Source of the DNA: Bacillota bacterium
GTDB taxonomy: Bacteria; Bacillota; Clostridia; Lachnospirales; Lachnospiraceae
DNA length: 64,000 nt
Reading direction: 5' to 3'
NCBI GenBank assembly: GCA_023411555.1
Contig: JAEYOQ010000036.1
Location: 50,371 to 114,370, forward strand
In this document: one piece after another, positions 1 through 8,916 of the stretch
Layout of the letters: each line of letters opens with the position of its first letter
How positions within the stretch are numbered: the first letter of the stretch is position 1
Notes under the pieces: generated by a model
What the model was told of the DNA's origin: nothing
Seen by the model: only the letters and a program-made list of their open reading frames with translations
Database searches by the model: none
Position numbers and translations under genes: made by a program

Positions 1-452
1 TGGATGCTTCTAGCCTTGGAGTCGCTCAGGCTACTGAGAATGCAGCGCTGAATGGATTATCCGATACCGTGAGATTTATAACGGCTGATGTGTTTGATCT
101 GTTGCCTGAGTATGAGAAGCAGGGGGAGCTGTTTGATCTTGTAATCTTAGATCCTCCCGCATTTACAAAGTCCAAGAATTCAGTAAAGAATGCAATTAAG
201 GGATACCGTGAGATTAATCTTAGGGCAATGAAGCTGGTTAAGGATGGTGGATATCTGGCTACCTGCTCCTGTTCTCACTTTATGACTCCGGATTTGTTTG
301 CTGAGACCATCGGTCAGGCAGCAAAGAATGTTAAGAAACGGATTCGTCAGGTGGAATATCGTACACAGGCTCCGGATCATCCGATTTTATGGGCAGCCGA
401 TGAATCCTATTATCTGAAATTCTTTATATTCCAGGTTGTGAATGAAAAGTAA
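1..452 (+). CDS. Class I SAM-dependent rRNA methyltransferase, RlmI-like (3' part only)
   Basis: The reading frame is open from position 3, so the gene starts before the window and only about 149 C-terminal residues are seen. The visible part is the end of a Rossmann methyltransferase fold: an acidic SAM-ribose strand beginning with DAS, then NGL, then the catalytic-loop motif LDPPAFTKSK near residues 50-60, and a late CSCSHFM stretch. LDPPAF plus CSCSH is typical of the RlmI/YccW family, which makes m5C in 23S rRNA. The PUA-like N-terminal domain would lie upstream. The internal GTG at 69 is not a plausible start because the SAM-binding strand precedes it. recQ follows after 23 nt with its own ribosome binding site. 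The methyltransferase call is firm; the exact target base is inferred. Confidence 0.85.
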   Translation, partial: DASSLGVAQATENAALNGLSDTVRFITADVFDLLPEYEKQGELFDLVILDPPAFTKSKNSVKNAIKGYREINLRAMKLVKDGGYLATCSCSHFMTPDLFAETIGQAAKNVKKRIRQVEYRTQAPDHPILWAADESYYLKFFIFQVVNEK

Positions 453-475
453 GAATAATAATATGGGAGGTTAAA

Positions 476-2506
476 ATGAGTGATAATTCTAATGTACAGG
501 ATGGATTTATGGAAGATTCATCCTGGGCAAGCTTGTTTGAAATAGCGGAAAGCTATGAAGACCAAGAGGATATAACAGTCTATGATAACGTGACTTTTTA
601 TGAGAATCATTCTAAGCAGGACGAAAGGTATAAAACACCGGAAGAAGCTTTGAAGGTGTTATTTGGATATGATTTCTTTCGAGCCGGGCAGAAAGCTGTT
701 ATTGATAGCATCTTAACAGGAAGAGATGCTTTTGCTGTTATGCCTACTGGTGCCGGAAAATCTCTTTGTTATCAAATCCCGGCTCTATTATTGCCTGGTA
801 TTACACTCGTTATTTCTCCACTCATTTCGCTTATGCAGGATCAAGTAAAAGCCCTAAATGAAGCCGGCGTTTCTGCAGCATTTATCAATAGCTCATTATC
901 GGAAAGAGCTTTTTTCGAGACGGTTAGTAAGGCAAGGCAGGGACTTTATAAAATAATCTATGTAGCACCGGAGCGCCTGCTTACGGATGGTTTTCTTGAT
1001 CTTGCAAAGGATGTACCAATTTCGATGGTAACGGTAGATGAAGCCCATTGTATTTCACAATGGGGACAGGATTTTCGTCCCAGCTACATGAAGATTGTTG
1101 AGTTTGTAAGGATACTTGACAAGCGTCCGATTATCAGTGCATTTACAGCAACTGCCACAGAAAATGTTCGTGAGGATATCGTCTGTACCCTTGGATTAGA
1201 TAACCCCTATACCTTGGTAACGGGATTTGACAGAGAGAATCTATTCTTCCAGGTCGATAAACCAAAGAGTAAGGACCGGTATATTCTGGATTACATTTCA
1301 GAGCATTCGGGAGAGAGTGGTATCATTTATTGCGCTACAAGAAAGAACGTAGACAGCTTACATGAGCTACTAAAAAAGAGAGGCGTTTCTGTAGCAAAGT
1401 ATCATGCCGGAATGGGGGCTGCTGAACGAAAGCAGATGCAGGATGATTTTGTATTTGATTATACAAGTATTGTTGTTGCAACAAATGCGTTCGGAATGGG
1501 AATTGATAAATCCAATGTCAGATTTGTGATTCACTACAACATGCCTCAAAGCATGGAAAACTATTATCAGGAGGCAGGAAGAGCCGGTAGAGATGGCTTG
1601 GATTCGAAGTGCATATTATTATTCTCACCACAGGACATTGTAATCAACAGATTTTTACTGGACCACAAAGAAATGTCTGACCTTGATCCTGCGGACAGAG
1701 AAACGGTAAGAGAGCGAGATACTCAGAGACTCCAGATCATGGAGAGATATTGCAATTCAACGGAATGTCTGCGTAACTACATTCTTAAATACTTTGGTGA
1801 GAATCCAGAGAAGCCTTGTGAGGACTGCGGAAACTGTCTTCGTGAATTTGAAGTCCTGGATATGACAGATGAGGCAAAAAAGATAATAAATTGCGTTTAT
1901 GAGGCCAAGGGTAGGTATGGAAAAAATATAATCATTGATACCGTTTCAGGTGCTAAGACCGCAAGGCTAGAGGAAATTGGAGCAACTGGTTATAAGTCAT
2001 ATGGCGTCTTAGCTTCCTCTAATAAGAAGCTTCTGAAACGGTTGATGGAACAGTTGGTGATGGAAGGCTATCTATTGGTTGGGGATTATCAAGTAATAAA
2101 GTTGGGTGACATTAGCGCCTTGAAAAATCCTGAAGCAATAGTTACCGTCAAAATCACTGACGAGGATAAGCTTCCGGAGAGAGCGGCAAAAGCAAAGAAG
2201 AAAGCAATTGGAAGGGAGTCGCTTACTTCAGTGGGATACAAGTTGTTTGATAAACTTAGGGAACTCAGGCTTGAGATTGCCCGTGAGGAAAGGATGCCAC
2301 CATATATTATTTTCAGTGATAAGGCCTTGATCGATATGGCAGCCAAGGTACCTGTGACGAAACAAGAGATGATGAATGTTTCGGGTGTAGGTGAAAATAA
2401 ATATGCCAAATACGGAGAAAGATTTATCTCTGTGGTTGAAAATTGTGTTGAGGCATACCCGGAATTGGTTCAAAAAAATACAAGCCAGAAGACAAAGGGG
2501 GCTTAA
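476..2506 (+). CDS. recQ: ATP-dependent DNA helicase RecQ
   Basis: A 676-residue superfamily 2 helicase for 3'-5' unwinding in recombination and repair. The sequence shows a Q-motif region (FGYDFFRAGQ, about residue 63), Walker A PTGAGKSLCYQ (about 91), DEAH box VDEAHCISQWG (about 187), motif III FTATAT and motif VI YYQEAGRAGRDG (about 361-373). A zinc-binding cysteine set follows (C-x-N, CEDCGNC near 445), then a winged-helix RQC region and a C-terminal HRDC-like segment around 595-660. The full-length architecture matches bacterial RecQ. The ATG at 476 has GGGAGG five bases upstream. It sits between the methyltransferase fragment and folC, whose start lies 2 nt past the recQ stop, so translational coupling is likely. 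The roughly 60 residues before the helicase core are acidic and longer than in E. coli RecQ. Confidence 0.95.
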   Translation: MSDNSNVQDGFMEDSSWASLFEIAESYEDQEDITVYDNVTFYENHSKQDERYKTPEEALKVLFGYDFFRAGQKAVIDSILTGRDAFAVMPTGAGKSLCYQIPALLLPGITLVISPLISLMQDQVKALNEAGVSAAFINSSLSERAFFETVSKARQGLYKIIYVAPERLLTDGFLDLAKDVPISMVTVDEAHCISQWGQDFRPSYMKIVEFVRILDKRPIISAFTATATENVREDIVCTLGLDNPYTLVTGFDRENLFFQVDKPKSKDRYILDYISEHSGESGIIYCATRKNVDSLHELLKKRGVSVAKYHAGMGAAERKQMQDDFVFDYTSIVVATNAFGMGIDKSNVRFVIHYNMPQSMENYYQEAGRAGRDGLDSKCILLFSPQDIVINRFLLDHKEMSDLDPADRETVRERDTQRLQIMERYCNSTECLRNYILKYFGENPEKPCEDCGNCLREFEVLDMTDEAKKIINCVYEAKGRYGKNIIIDTVSGAKTARLEEIGATGYKSYGVLASSNKKLLKRLMEQLVMEGYLLVGDYQVIKLGDISALKNPEAIVTVKITDEDKLPERAAKAKKKAIGRESLTSVGYKLFDKLRELRLEIAREERMPPYIIFSDKALIDMAAKVPVTKQEMMNVSGVGENKYAKYGERFISVVENCVEAYPELVQKNTSQKTKGA

Positions 2507-2507
2507 T

Positions 2508-3827
2508 ATGACCTATAAAGAAGCAAGAGAATTCATAGAGGAAGCGAACCAGTATGGCAGTAAGCTTGGACTCGAGTCTGTGAGAGAGTTATTATCACGA
2601 CTGGGGAATCCCCAGGATAAGCTGAAGGTGATCCATGTTGCCGGTACCAACGGTAAAGGCTCAACAACTGCCTATATTGCTTCGATTCTCGCGACTGAGG
2701 GCTATAAGGTGGGCCGATATATTTCGCCTGCTGTGTTTTCTTATAGGGAGAGAATTCAGATATCAATGAAAGAGCCAGGGAAGGAAGCTTATATAACGGA
2801 GTATATCTCAAAGCAGGGCGTTAGTGACTCTGTAGCGGCAATCCGAACGGCATGCGAAGCCATGGTGAAGGATGGATGGGACCATCCAACCTCCTTTGAA
2901 TTGGAGACAGCGATGGCTTTCTTGTATCTTGCCTGGCAGGAAGTTGATTTTGCTGTGATCGAGGTAGGACTTGGTGGCAGGCTGGATGCTACGAATATAA
3001 TTACAAAGCCGGTTTGTTGTGTTATTACCTCAATTAGTATGGATCACATGCAATACCTAGGTGATAGTCTGAATCTAATTACAAGAGAAAAGGCAGGCAT
3101 TATCAAGCCCTCGGTTCCGGTTGTTACCTGTAACAGGCAAGAGGAGATCGCTCAGGTCTTACAGGAGGTGGCTGATACGAAGGGGTCAGCTCTTGTCATA
3201 GCGGCTGCGGAGGAAGCGAATATCCTTAAGCTAACGCCGGGTGAGACTGTGTTCGAGTATCAGGGACAGCAATATGAGACAGGGCTTCTTGGTATTCATC
3301 AGGTTACCAATGCCATTCTAGCTATTAACGTAATCGAGGCTCTAATAAAGCAGGGCTACCGAGTAGGTCGTTCTTCAATAATTGATGGGCTTCGGAGTAC
3401 ACGCTGGAGTGGTAGGTTTGAGATTATTGCAAAAAAACCCTATTTTATCATAGACGGTGCTCATAATGAGGATGCTGCCTTTAAGCTGGCAGAGTCCGTA
3501 AGAGAGTATTTTTTGGACCGTAGAGTTATCTATATCATGGGCGTATTTGCAGACAAGGATTATCGTCGGATACTAGAACTGACAGCACCCCTTGCTGCTG
3601 CAATTATTACACTGACCCCGGATAACAGTAGGGCTCTAGCTTCAGCAGACCTGGCTTTGGAGGCAAAAAAATACTGCCCTGAGGTCTTCGATGGGAAGAC
3701 AGCAGAGCAGGCAGTTCAGTTAGCTTATGAGATATCGAGGGAAGAGGATGTGATCATTGCTTTCGGTTCCCTATCCTTCCTGGGTGAGCTTAAAAAGCTG
3801 GCTATTCATTCTCTAAATCTAAATTAG
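2508..3827 (+). CDS. folC: Bifunctional folylpolyglutamate / dihydrofolate synthase
   Basis: Mur-ligase-family enzyme of 439 residues that adds glutamate to folates (and, in bifunctional forms, to dihydropteroate). Visible motifs are the P-loop GTNGKGSTTAYIASIL (about residues 46-61), VGLGGRLDATN (about 155), SMDHMQYLG and the C-terminal-domain motif IDGAHNEDA. The frame is open upstream inside recQ, but the ATG at 2508 has AGGGGG just ahead and gives the normal family length. An upstream start would add 39 recQ-overlapping residues with no family support. The start is 2 nt after the recQ stop (co-transcription likely). The 3' end overlaps the convergent gene at 3802 by 26 bp. No terminator hairpin is evident between the two. 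Confidence 0.93.
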   Translation: MTYKEAREFIEEANQYGSKLGLESVRELLSRLGNPQDKLKVIHVAGTNGKGSTTAYIASILATEGYKVGRYISPAVFSYRERIQISMKEPGKEAYITEYISKQGVSDSVAAIRTACEAMVKDGWDHPTSFELETAMAFLYLAWQEVDFAVIEVGLGGRLDATNIITKPVCCVITSISMDHMQYLGDSLNLITREKAGIIKPSVPVVTCNRQEEIAQVLQEVADTKGSALVIAAAEEANILKLTPGETVFEYQGQQYETGLLGIHQVTNAILAINVIEALIKQGYRVGRSSIIDGLRSTRWSGRFEIIAKKPYFIIDGAHNEDAAFKLAESVREYFLDRRVIYIMGVFADKDYRRILELTAPLAAAIITLTPDNSRALASADLALEAKKYCPEVFDGKTAEQAVQLAYEISREEDVIIAFGSLSFLGELKKLAIHSLNLN

Positions 3828-4839
3828 GAGGATTAAAGGTACTGATATCAACAATACCATTGGCTTTCATAATATAGGTATTAGCATTATCGAAATCCTT
3901 AAAGAAAACATAGTTCTTTGTTATATGGATCTGCTTATAATCACCTTTTAGCAGAGTCTCACTTACGAGAGTCTCAAGGTTCAGGCGGCAGATCCGATTC
4001 TTTTTACCATTATCCACTTGATAATATAGGTATTTTCCGTCGTTCGTAATATTATAGGTGGAACAGCGTTCATTAACCAGCAGGGTTGGATTCGAACCAT
4101 CTAGGTTCATTCTATATATCTTATACTTCTCATCTAAATTCAAATAGTAGATATAATCACCATTATAGATAGGATAATAATAATTTCCCTCGAATTTAGG
4201 GCGGGATGTAAAACTGGATAGATCCATTGCATTTATATTGTGATCCTCGGAATAACCATTATATATGAAGGAATTACCTATGACAGTAGCCGGTATGACA
4301 GCATCCTTTATAAGTAATCGTTCTATTGTGTTATCAATCTTGTATCTAAATAAATATAATCCAGTTCCTACATCATAGCGTTGGAAATATAAATTATTTC
4401 CATAAAGCATAAGGTATGCACTGGGATTGCTGGTATAAGAGGTTAGATCCCTACCATTATGATTAATACGGTATACGCCGGTATTGTAAAACATTAGAAC
4501 ACTATTGGACAGATTTTCTCTGGTATTATTGGCACGGACATAATAGACATAGTTTTCATCTGCATTAATAAACGCAGCTTTGTCGCTATATACCTTCTTA
4601 AAATTTGATAAATCAGAATTCATTACATAAAGACTTCCATCGGCAGCATCATTGCTAAAGAAGATCTTACCATCTTGCTCAGCGAATAGTCCGCCATTAT
4701 AGATATTACCGGTGGTATTTCCAATCTCATTATCATCATTGAGATAGGTACGGTTGGTGTTGTAGAGTAAAACAACTCCAATTCCTATTATGGTAGCAGT
4801 AGCAAGAAAAATAAGAACCTTATATATCATTTTTAACAT
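3802..4839 (-). CDS. Membrane-anchored DUF5050-like beta-propeller protein
   Basis: A 345-residue protein with one N-terminal membrane segment (about residues 5-27, hydrophobic, followed by LLYNTNR) and an extracytoplasmic part made of repeated units with YYVR, IYYLN, LYYQVDNG and similar Tyr-rich strands every 40-50 residues. That pattern fits the DUF5050 / LRP1-like beta-propeller domain found in Clostridia. The function is not known; surface sensing or binding is possible. The frame extends to a GTG at 4851, but GGAGG lies between that codon and the ATG at 4839 with a 5-nt spacer, so 4839 is the better start. The gene converges on folC and overlaps its end by 26 bp. Confidence 0.75.
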   Translation of the reverse strand: MLKMIYKVLIFLATATIIGIGVVLLYNTNRTYLNDDNEIGNTTGNIYNGGLFAEQDGKIFFSNDAADGSLYVMNSDLSNFKKVYSDKAAFINADENYVYYVRANNTRENLSNSVLMFYNTGVYRINHNGRDLTSYTSNPSAYLMLYGNNLYFQRYDVGTGLYLFRYKIDNTIERLLIKDAVIPATVIGNSFIYNGYSEDHNINAMDLSSFTSRPKFEGNYYYPIYNGDYIYYLNLDEKYKIYRMNLDGSNPTLLVNERCSTYNITNDGKYLYYQVDNGKKNRICRLNLETLVSETLLKGDYKQIHITKNYVFFKDFDNANTYIMKANGIVDISTFNPPNLDLENE

Positions 4840-5111
4840 AAGTACCTCCACATAATTTTATGATTTGCAACTATTCAGAATAGCAGAGATGAAAATAGGA
4901 CGTGACTACATGATTATTAAAATATCTACTATGCTGATATTTTTGAATACATGATACACAAAATATCTGCAAAGCTGATATTTTTTGAATAGCTACTATG
5001 TATATTGATAGCCAGCACATTGCTTCACTACTTATATTACTTAGAACATTATATAACTTCATAAAAATGATTGCAACAGGATTATAGTCAGGGTTTTTAT
5101 GAACTTCCAGG
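4840..5111. other. Intergenic region with two tandem AT-rich hairpins
   Basis: Divergent spacer between the DUF5050 gene and pheA. It holds two near-identical stem-loops, AAAATATC (4919-4926) with GATATTTT (4936-4943), and AAAATATC (4960-4967) with GATATTTT (4977-4984). Each has a 9-nt loop ending in GCT, and the two units are 41 bp apart. No convincing coding frame was seen. Confidence 0.5.
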
Positions 5112-5140
5112 TTGCATATGAATCTGTCTGATAGTATAAT
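5112..5140 (+). promoter_or_regulatory. Sigma-A-type promoter of pheA
   Basis: TTGCAT (5112-5117) and TATAAT (5135-5140) are separated by exactly 17 bp. Transcription would start near 5147, giving a leader of about 38 nt, too short for a T-box, so no amino-acid-responsive leader is expected from this promoter. Confidence 0.75.
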
Positions 5141-5184
5141 GGGGCAAAAGGTTGGGTAACAATAGAAAATATCGGAGGATTACG

Positions 5185-6324
5185 ATGGTTGATTTAGCGG
5201 ATAGCAGAAAGAAGATCGATGAAATAGACCGCCAGATGGTTGAATTGTTCGAGAAGCGAATGGAGTTGGCAATCGATGTGGCTGCTTATAAGAAAAGTGT
5301 AGGAAGGCCTATCTTTGATGCAGCTAGAGAAGAGGAGAAGCTAACCACATTGCAAGGGCTCACAAAAAATGAGTTTAATGGGAAGGCAGTCGCAGATCTC
5401 TTTAAACAGATTATGTCCATGAGCCGAAAATTACAATATATGTTGCTGGAGAGCCAGGAAAGTTTAGGATTTAGTTCTGTAGAACATTTTCCGAAAAGCT
5501 ACGATAGTAAGGTTGCTTTTTACGGAGAACGTGGCGCATATACAGAACAAGCTATGCTACAATACTTTGATTCCGAGGTTACAGGGATACCCATGGAAAC
5601 CTTTGAAGAGGTCATGAAGGCGATTCGTGACGGAGAGGCAGAATACGGTGTACTTCCCATTGAGAATTCTTCTACAGGGACTTTAGCAGATATCTTTGAT
5701 TTACTAGCGGAATATGATAACTATATCATCGGGGAGCAGCTGGTGAAGATCGAACATAATCTATGGGGACTTCCAGGAGCGAAGCTTTCGGATATCACCA
5801 GAGTTTATTCTCATCAACAGGGTTTATTACAATGCTCAGATTTTCTTAAGCAGTATTCCGGCTTTGAGCAGATTGTGGGTGGAAGCACAGCAGGATGTGC
5901 CCGTCGGATACTTGAGGAGCAGGATATTAGCCAAGCAGCCATCGCAAGCAGGCGGGCAGGAGAATACTACGGACTTCAACTATTGCAGGAAGATATCCAT
6001 AATGAGGATCATAATACCACCAGATTTATCATTATATCCAATAAGAAGCAGTATGAGCAGGGAGCAGAACGAACCAGTATATGTTTTGAATTACCACATA
6101 AGAGCGGTTCTCTGTATCACATGTTATCGCATTTTATATATAACAACATTAATTTAACTAAGATTGAATCACGCCCGATCTATGGGAAAGCCTTTGCTTA
6201 CCGATTCTTTGTTGATATAGAGGGAGGGCTGGATCATCCAGCAGTGAAGAATGCCCTTCTAAGTATAAAGGAAGAGGCAACCTGGATGAAAATACTTGGC
6301 TGCTATATCCCGATTCATGCTTAG
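5185..6324 (+). CDS. pheA: Bifunctional chorismate mutase / prephenate dehydratase (P-protein)
   Basis: A 379-residue cytoplasmic enzyme converting chorismate to prephenate and then phenylpyruvate in phenylalanine synthesis. Domains in order: an AroQ-class chorismate mutase helix bundle (about 1-90, with DSRKKIDEIDRQMVELFEKR); a prephenate dehydratase domain (about 105-285, with YGERGAYTEQA, PIENSSTGTLADIFDLL and the TTRFII motif); and a C-terminal ACT domain (about 300-379, FELPHKSGSLYHMLS and NLTKIESRP) that binds phenylalanine for feedback control. The ATG at 5185 has CGGAGGA six bases upstream; the earlier TTG at 5152 has none. It stands alone, so end-product inhibition through the ACT domain is the likely main control. 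Confidence 0.95.
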   Translation: MVDLADSRKKIDEIDRQMVELFEKRMELAIDVAAYKKSVGRPIFDAAREEEKLTTLQGLTKNEFNGKAVADLFKQIMSMSRKLQYMLLESQESLGFSSVEHFPKSYDSKVAFYGERGAYTEQAMLQYFDSEVTGIPMETFEEVMKAIRDGEAEYGVLPIENSSTGTLADIFDLLAEYDNYIIGEQLVKIEHNLWGLPGAKLSDITRVYSHQQGLLQCSDFLKQYSGFEQIVGGSTAGCARRILEEQDISQAAIASRRAGEYYGLQLLQEDIHNEDHNTTRFIIISNKKQYEQGAERTSICFELPHKSGSLYHMLSHFIYNNINLTKIESRPIYGKAFAYRFFVDIEGGLDHPAVKNALLSIKEEATWMKILGCYIPIHA

Positions 6325-6482
6325 TGTAAAGATAATGGAATTATTCACCTTCTTCATATATTTTTCAAGAACAGAACACAAAGTGAACATAATTTAATGA
6401 TACACTATCCTTATCAATTAGATAACAAGCAGGTAAGTATCTGATCATACCTTGTAGATAGAATCTTGAAAGGAGAGTTTGT

Positions 6483-7925
6483 ATGAATAGCGAATTTAAT
6501 AATAATGAGAACATGAATAGTAATTCCTATCCGAATACCAATTCGGAAGCTAACACAAATCAAAATAATCAAGGATATCCTAGTGATGTTAACGGAAGCT
6601 ACTATTCCTATACCGGTAATAACATTATTCAGGATAGTCTTCAGACCAATCAGAGTAATTATGGAAGTTATAGCTATAGTACGGGTTACTCAGCAACCGA
6701 TATAAAGGAAGAAAAACCGAAAAAGAGGAGATTTCTTGGAGCATTAAAATTGACTGCAGCAGCAGTTGCCTTTGGCTTGATCGCCGGTGTTGTCTTCCAA
6801 GGCTATTATATGCTAGCATGGCCGGAGGACAGTAGGCCAAATGCGAATGACAGCATAAGCAATAATAGGATAGAAGTGGATAGCCAGGGCACGTCGGTTA
6901 AGGATACCATCAATACAACCAATAATGCATCTGATACTATTGTAACCGATGTTTCGGGAGTGGTAGAGAATGTAATGCCTTCCATCGTAGCCATCAATTC
7001 TAGGGCAACCATAACGAGACAAGACTTCTTCGGTAGAGAGTTCGCTCAGGAATCAGAGGGTAGTGGCTCCGGCATTATCATCTCGCAAAATGGTTCGGAA
7101 TTATTAATTGTTACAAATAATCATGTAGTGGAAGGTGCTACTTCCATAGAAATTGTATTCTCCGATGATACTACAGCAGTTGCTACGGTTAAGGGGGCAG
7201 AGGCAAACACAGACCTTGCAGTCCTGACTGTAGATATCAACAGTTTATCAGAAGCGACAGCTTCAACAATCAAGGTTGCAACCTTAGGAGATTCCGATGA
7301 TATGGTTCCTGGTGAGATGGTTATCGCCATCGGGAATGCACTAGGTTATGGGCAATCGGTTACGGTAGGCTATGTAAGTGCTGTGAACAGAGAAGTAACC
7401 ATTGATAACCAGACCATGACATTACTTCAAACAGATGCGGCGATTAACCCAGGTAATAGTGGAGGTGCTTTGATTAATACATCGGGACAGGTAATCGGAA
7501 TAAACTCCGTTAAGTTTGCTTCTGAGGAAGTGGAGGGGATGGGCTATTCAATCCCTATCTCCGATGCAGTGCCAATGATTAATGAACTGATGAACCGGGA
7601 AGTGATAACAGCAGAAGAACAGGGATTCCTTGGTATTGACTCCTCAACCGCTCAAGAGGTTAATGAAATCTATGCAGAGCGCTTTAATATGCCAATCGGT
7701 GTCTATATCAACGATGTTGTAGCAAATTCACCGGCAGAGAAAGCAGGTCTGATGCAGGGGGATATCATCACTGCCTTAGACGGAATCAAGATTGAGACGA
7801 TTGAGGATCTAAAGAATGTACTCAGCTATAAGAAAGCCGGTCAGACCGTAAAACTGACAATCCATGTCTTAGATGGCGGGGCATATACTGAGAAGGTACT
7901 CGAGGTTACCCTTGGCTCGAAGTAG
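6483..7925 (+). CDS. HtrA/DegP-family membrane-anchored serine protease
   Basis: A 480-residue trypsin-like quality-control protease. The first 80 residues are Asn/Ser/Tyr-rich and probably cytoplasmic. One membrane helix follows (about residues 86-108), then a linker. The protease domain (about 155-370) carries the triad His in VTNNHVVEGA, Asp in NTDLAVL and Ser in NPGNSGGALI. One PDZ domain occupies about 385-480 (FLGIDS, VVANSPAEKAGLMQGDII). This is the usual Firmicutes HtrA/YyxA layout with an inside N-terminus. The ATG at 6483 has AAAGGAGAG upstream. It is monocistronic, closed by the hairpin at 7971. The low-complexity Asn-rich N-terminus is common in this family but poorly conserved. 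Confidence 0.93.
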   Translation: MNSEFNNNENMNSNSYPNTNSEANTNQNNQGYPSDVNGSYYSYTGNNIIQDSLQTNQSNYGSYSYSTGYSATDIKEEKPKKRRFLGALKLTAAAVAFGLIAGVVFQGYYMLAWPEDSRPNANDSISNNRIEVDSQGTSVKDTINTTNNASDTIVTDVSGVVENVMPSIVAINSRATITRQDFFGREFAQESEGSGSGIIISQNGSELLIVTNNHVVEGATSIEIVFSDDTTAVATVKGAEANTDLAVLTVDINSLSEATASTIKVATLGDSDDMVPGEMVIAIGNALGYGQSVTVGYVSAVNREVTIDNQTMTLLQTDAAINPGNSGGALINTSGQVIGINSVKFASEEVEGMGYSIPISDAVPMINELMNREVITAEEQGFLGIDSSTAQEVNEIYAERFNMPIGVYINDVVANSPAEKAGLMQGDIITALDGIKIETIEDLKNVLSYKKAGQTVKLTIHVLDGGAYTEKVLEVTLGSK

Positions 7926-7970
7926 AATATAGTAAATAGTTATTAGTTAGTATTAATAATTTTTTCTTAG

Positions 7971-7996
7971 GGAGGTCCTTAACGGATCTCCTTTTT
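7971..7996 (+). terminator. Rho-independent terminator of the HtrA gene
   Basis: GGAGGTCC (7971-7978), loop TTAAC, GGATCTCC (7984-7991) with one G-U pair, then TTTTT. Confidence 0.85.
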
Positions 7997-8038
7997 GTTT
8001 GCTCGAGAGCTGACTCTTTAATCCATACAAGCTATTCA

Positions 8039-8110
8039 ATGGATATAGAACAGGAGATGACAGAGAAAAGCAAGATTTACTTAGATGATATTGAATTTGG
8101 AAAGTATTAG
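8039..8110 (+). other. Short open frame of uncertain status
   Basis: A 23-residue frame (starts MDIEQEM, ends EFGKY) with no convincing ribosome binding site lies between the HtrA terminator and the interrupted binding-protein gene. It may be a chance frame or the tail of a lost gene. Confidence 0.15.
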
Positions 8111-8156
8111 GTGGGATTTAATGAAAGAATAACGTAGTACTGGCACAATTTACTCA

Positions 8157-8199
8157 ATCCTCCGAATATATTAAAGGGTAATGAATTTCTTCGGAGGAT
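8157..8199 (+). promoter_or_regulatory. Hairpin sequestering the ribosome binding site of the binding-protein gene
   Basis: ATCCTCCGAA (8157-8166) is perfectly complementary to TTCGGAGGAT (8190-8199). The right arm contains the GGAGGA ribosome binding site of the ATG at 8203. The loop is 23 nt. When folded, the 10-bp stem would hide the site, suggesting translational control by a ligand, temperature or a trans-acting factor. Confidence 0.55.
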
Positions 8200-8202
8200 G
8201 AT

Positions 8203-8634
8203 ATGAAACGTAAATTCATATGTGTACTAGCCGTATTTACTATGCTTATAACTGCACTTTCTGGTTGTAAAAGCAGTTCAGGACTTAAAGAACTTACGCT
8301 GAATGAGGTGGCACATTCCATCTTTTATGCACCGATGTATGTGGCCTTTGAGAAAGGCTACTTTGAAGATGAGGGGCTGAAGGTCAATCTGGTCAATGGA
8401 CTTGGGGCTGATAAGACCATGACTGCCGTACTTAGTGGTGATGCGGATATCGGCTTCATGGGTGCAGAAGCTTCAATCTATGTGTACAACGAGGGTGCAG
8501 AAGATTATGTAGTGAATTTTGCCCAGCTTACCCAGAGAGCGGGTAACTTTCTGGTAAGTCGGAACCTTACGGAGGAGTTTAAGTGGGATAATGTTAAGAA
8601 TAAGACTGTCATAGGTGGTAGAGCTGGTGATTGA
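8203..8634 (+). pseudogene. NMT1/SsuA-type ABC substrate-binding lipoprotein, 5' half (interrupted by island)
   Basis: N-terminal 143 residues of a periplasmic-binding-protein-like lipoprotein. It has a basic start (MKRK), a hydrophobic stretch and the lipobox TALSGC, then the NMT1/THI5/SsuA-like opening VAHSIFYAPMYVAFEKGYF and ADIGFMGAEA. Native coding stops at 8627; the last codons and the TGA at 8632-8634 come from the inserted island. The missing half is at 28432-29002. Joining 8627 to 28432 gives an uninterrupted frame of 332 codons including stop. The family imports sulfonates, nitrate, riboflavin or thiamine precursors; the ligand here cannot be told. No permease or ATPase gene flanks either half. 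Confidence 0.9.
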
Positions 8635-8647
8635 CCATGACTAATGT
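8612..8647 (+). other. Left attachment site (attL) of the island
   Basis: Host half: the codons for GGRAG up to GG at 8626-8627. Island half: an 11-nt spacer (8628-8638) and the arm GACTAATGT (8639-8647). The arm is the inverted complement of ACATTAGTC at the right end, at exactly the same distance from GG. Confidence 0.8.
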
Positions 8648-8685
8648 AAAAAGTTTGTTAGTTCTCTGAGGAGTTTGCTGTGTAT

Positions 8686-8722
8686 GTTAATTAGGTTGAT
8701 GATAAATCGATGACTAATTAAC
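8686..8722. repeat. Inverted repeat near the left end of element 1
   Basis: GTTAATTAG (8686-8694) and CTAATTAAC (8714-8722) form a perfect 9-bp inverted repeat with a 19-nt loop, about 60 bp inside attL. It could be an accessory recombinase or excision-factor site, or a weak terminator of read-through from the host gene. No counterpart was found at the left end of element 2. Confidence 0.4.
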
Positions 8723-8817
8723 TAAAACAATAATGTGTAATAGTGGAAACGAAAGTAATAAAATATAAATAATATTGCTATATATTACTATTAATAAATA
8801 AATATGAAGAAATTGTA

Positions 8818-8870
8818 TTGACAATATCGCTAATATGGAATATAATACCAGGTATAATACAACATAATAC
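8818..8870 (+). promoter_or_regulatory. Consensus promoter with TATAATAC repeats, arabinofuranoside operon
   Basis: TTGACA (8818-8823), 17-bp spacer, TATAAT (8841-8846). The -10 box starts a run of repeats TATAATAC (8841, 8853) and ATAATAC (8864) at about 12-bp spacing, over and just past the transcription start. Such a strong promoter needs repression. The repeats are a candidate operator for the ArsR-type regulator encoded at 13926. Confidence 0.75.
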
Positions 8871-8916
8871 AATTATTAATTAACATAAACAATAATCACT
8901 GGAGGGGACAGCTACT

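Noticed and set aside
2089..2409. 106-residue frame opposite recQ
   Set aside because: Shadow frame; the recQ HRDC region on the other strand explains the sequence.
5063..5184. T-box or tryptophan-type leader before pheA
   Set aside because: The promoter at 5112-5140 leaves only ~38 nt of leader, with no T-box signature.
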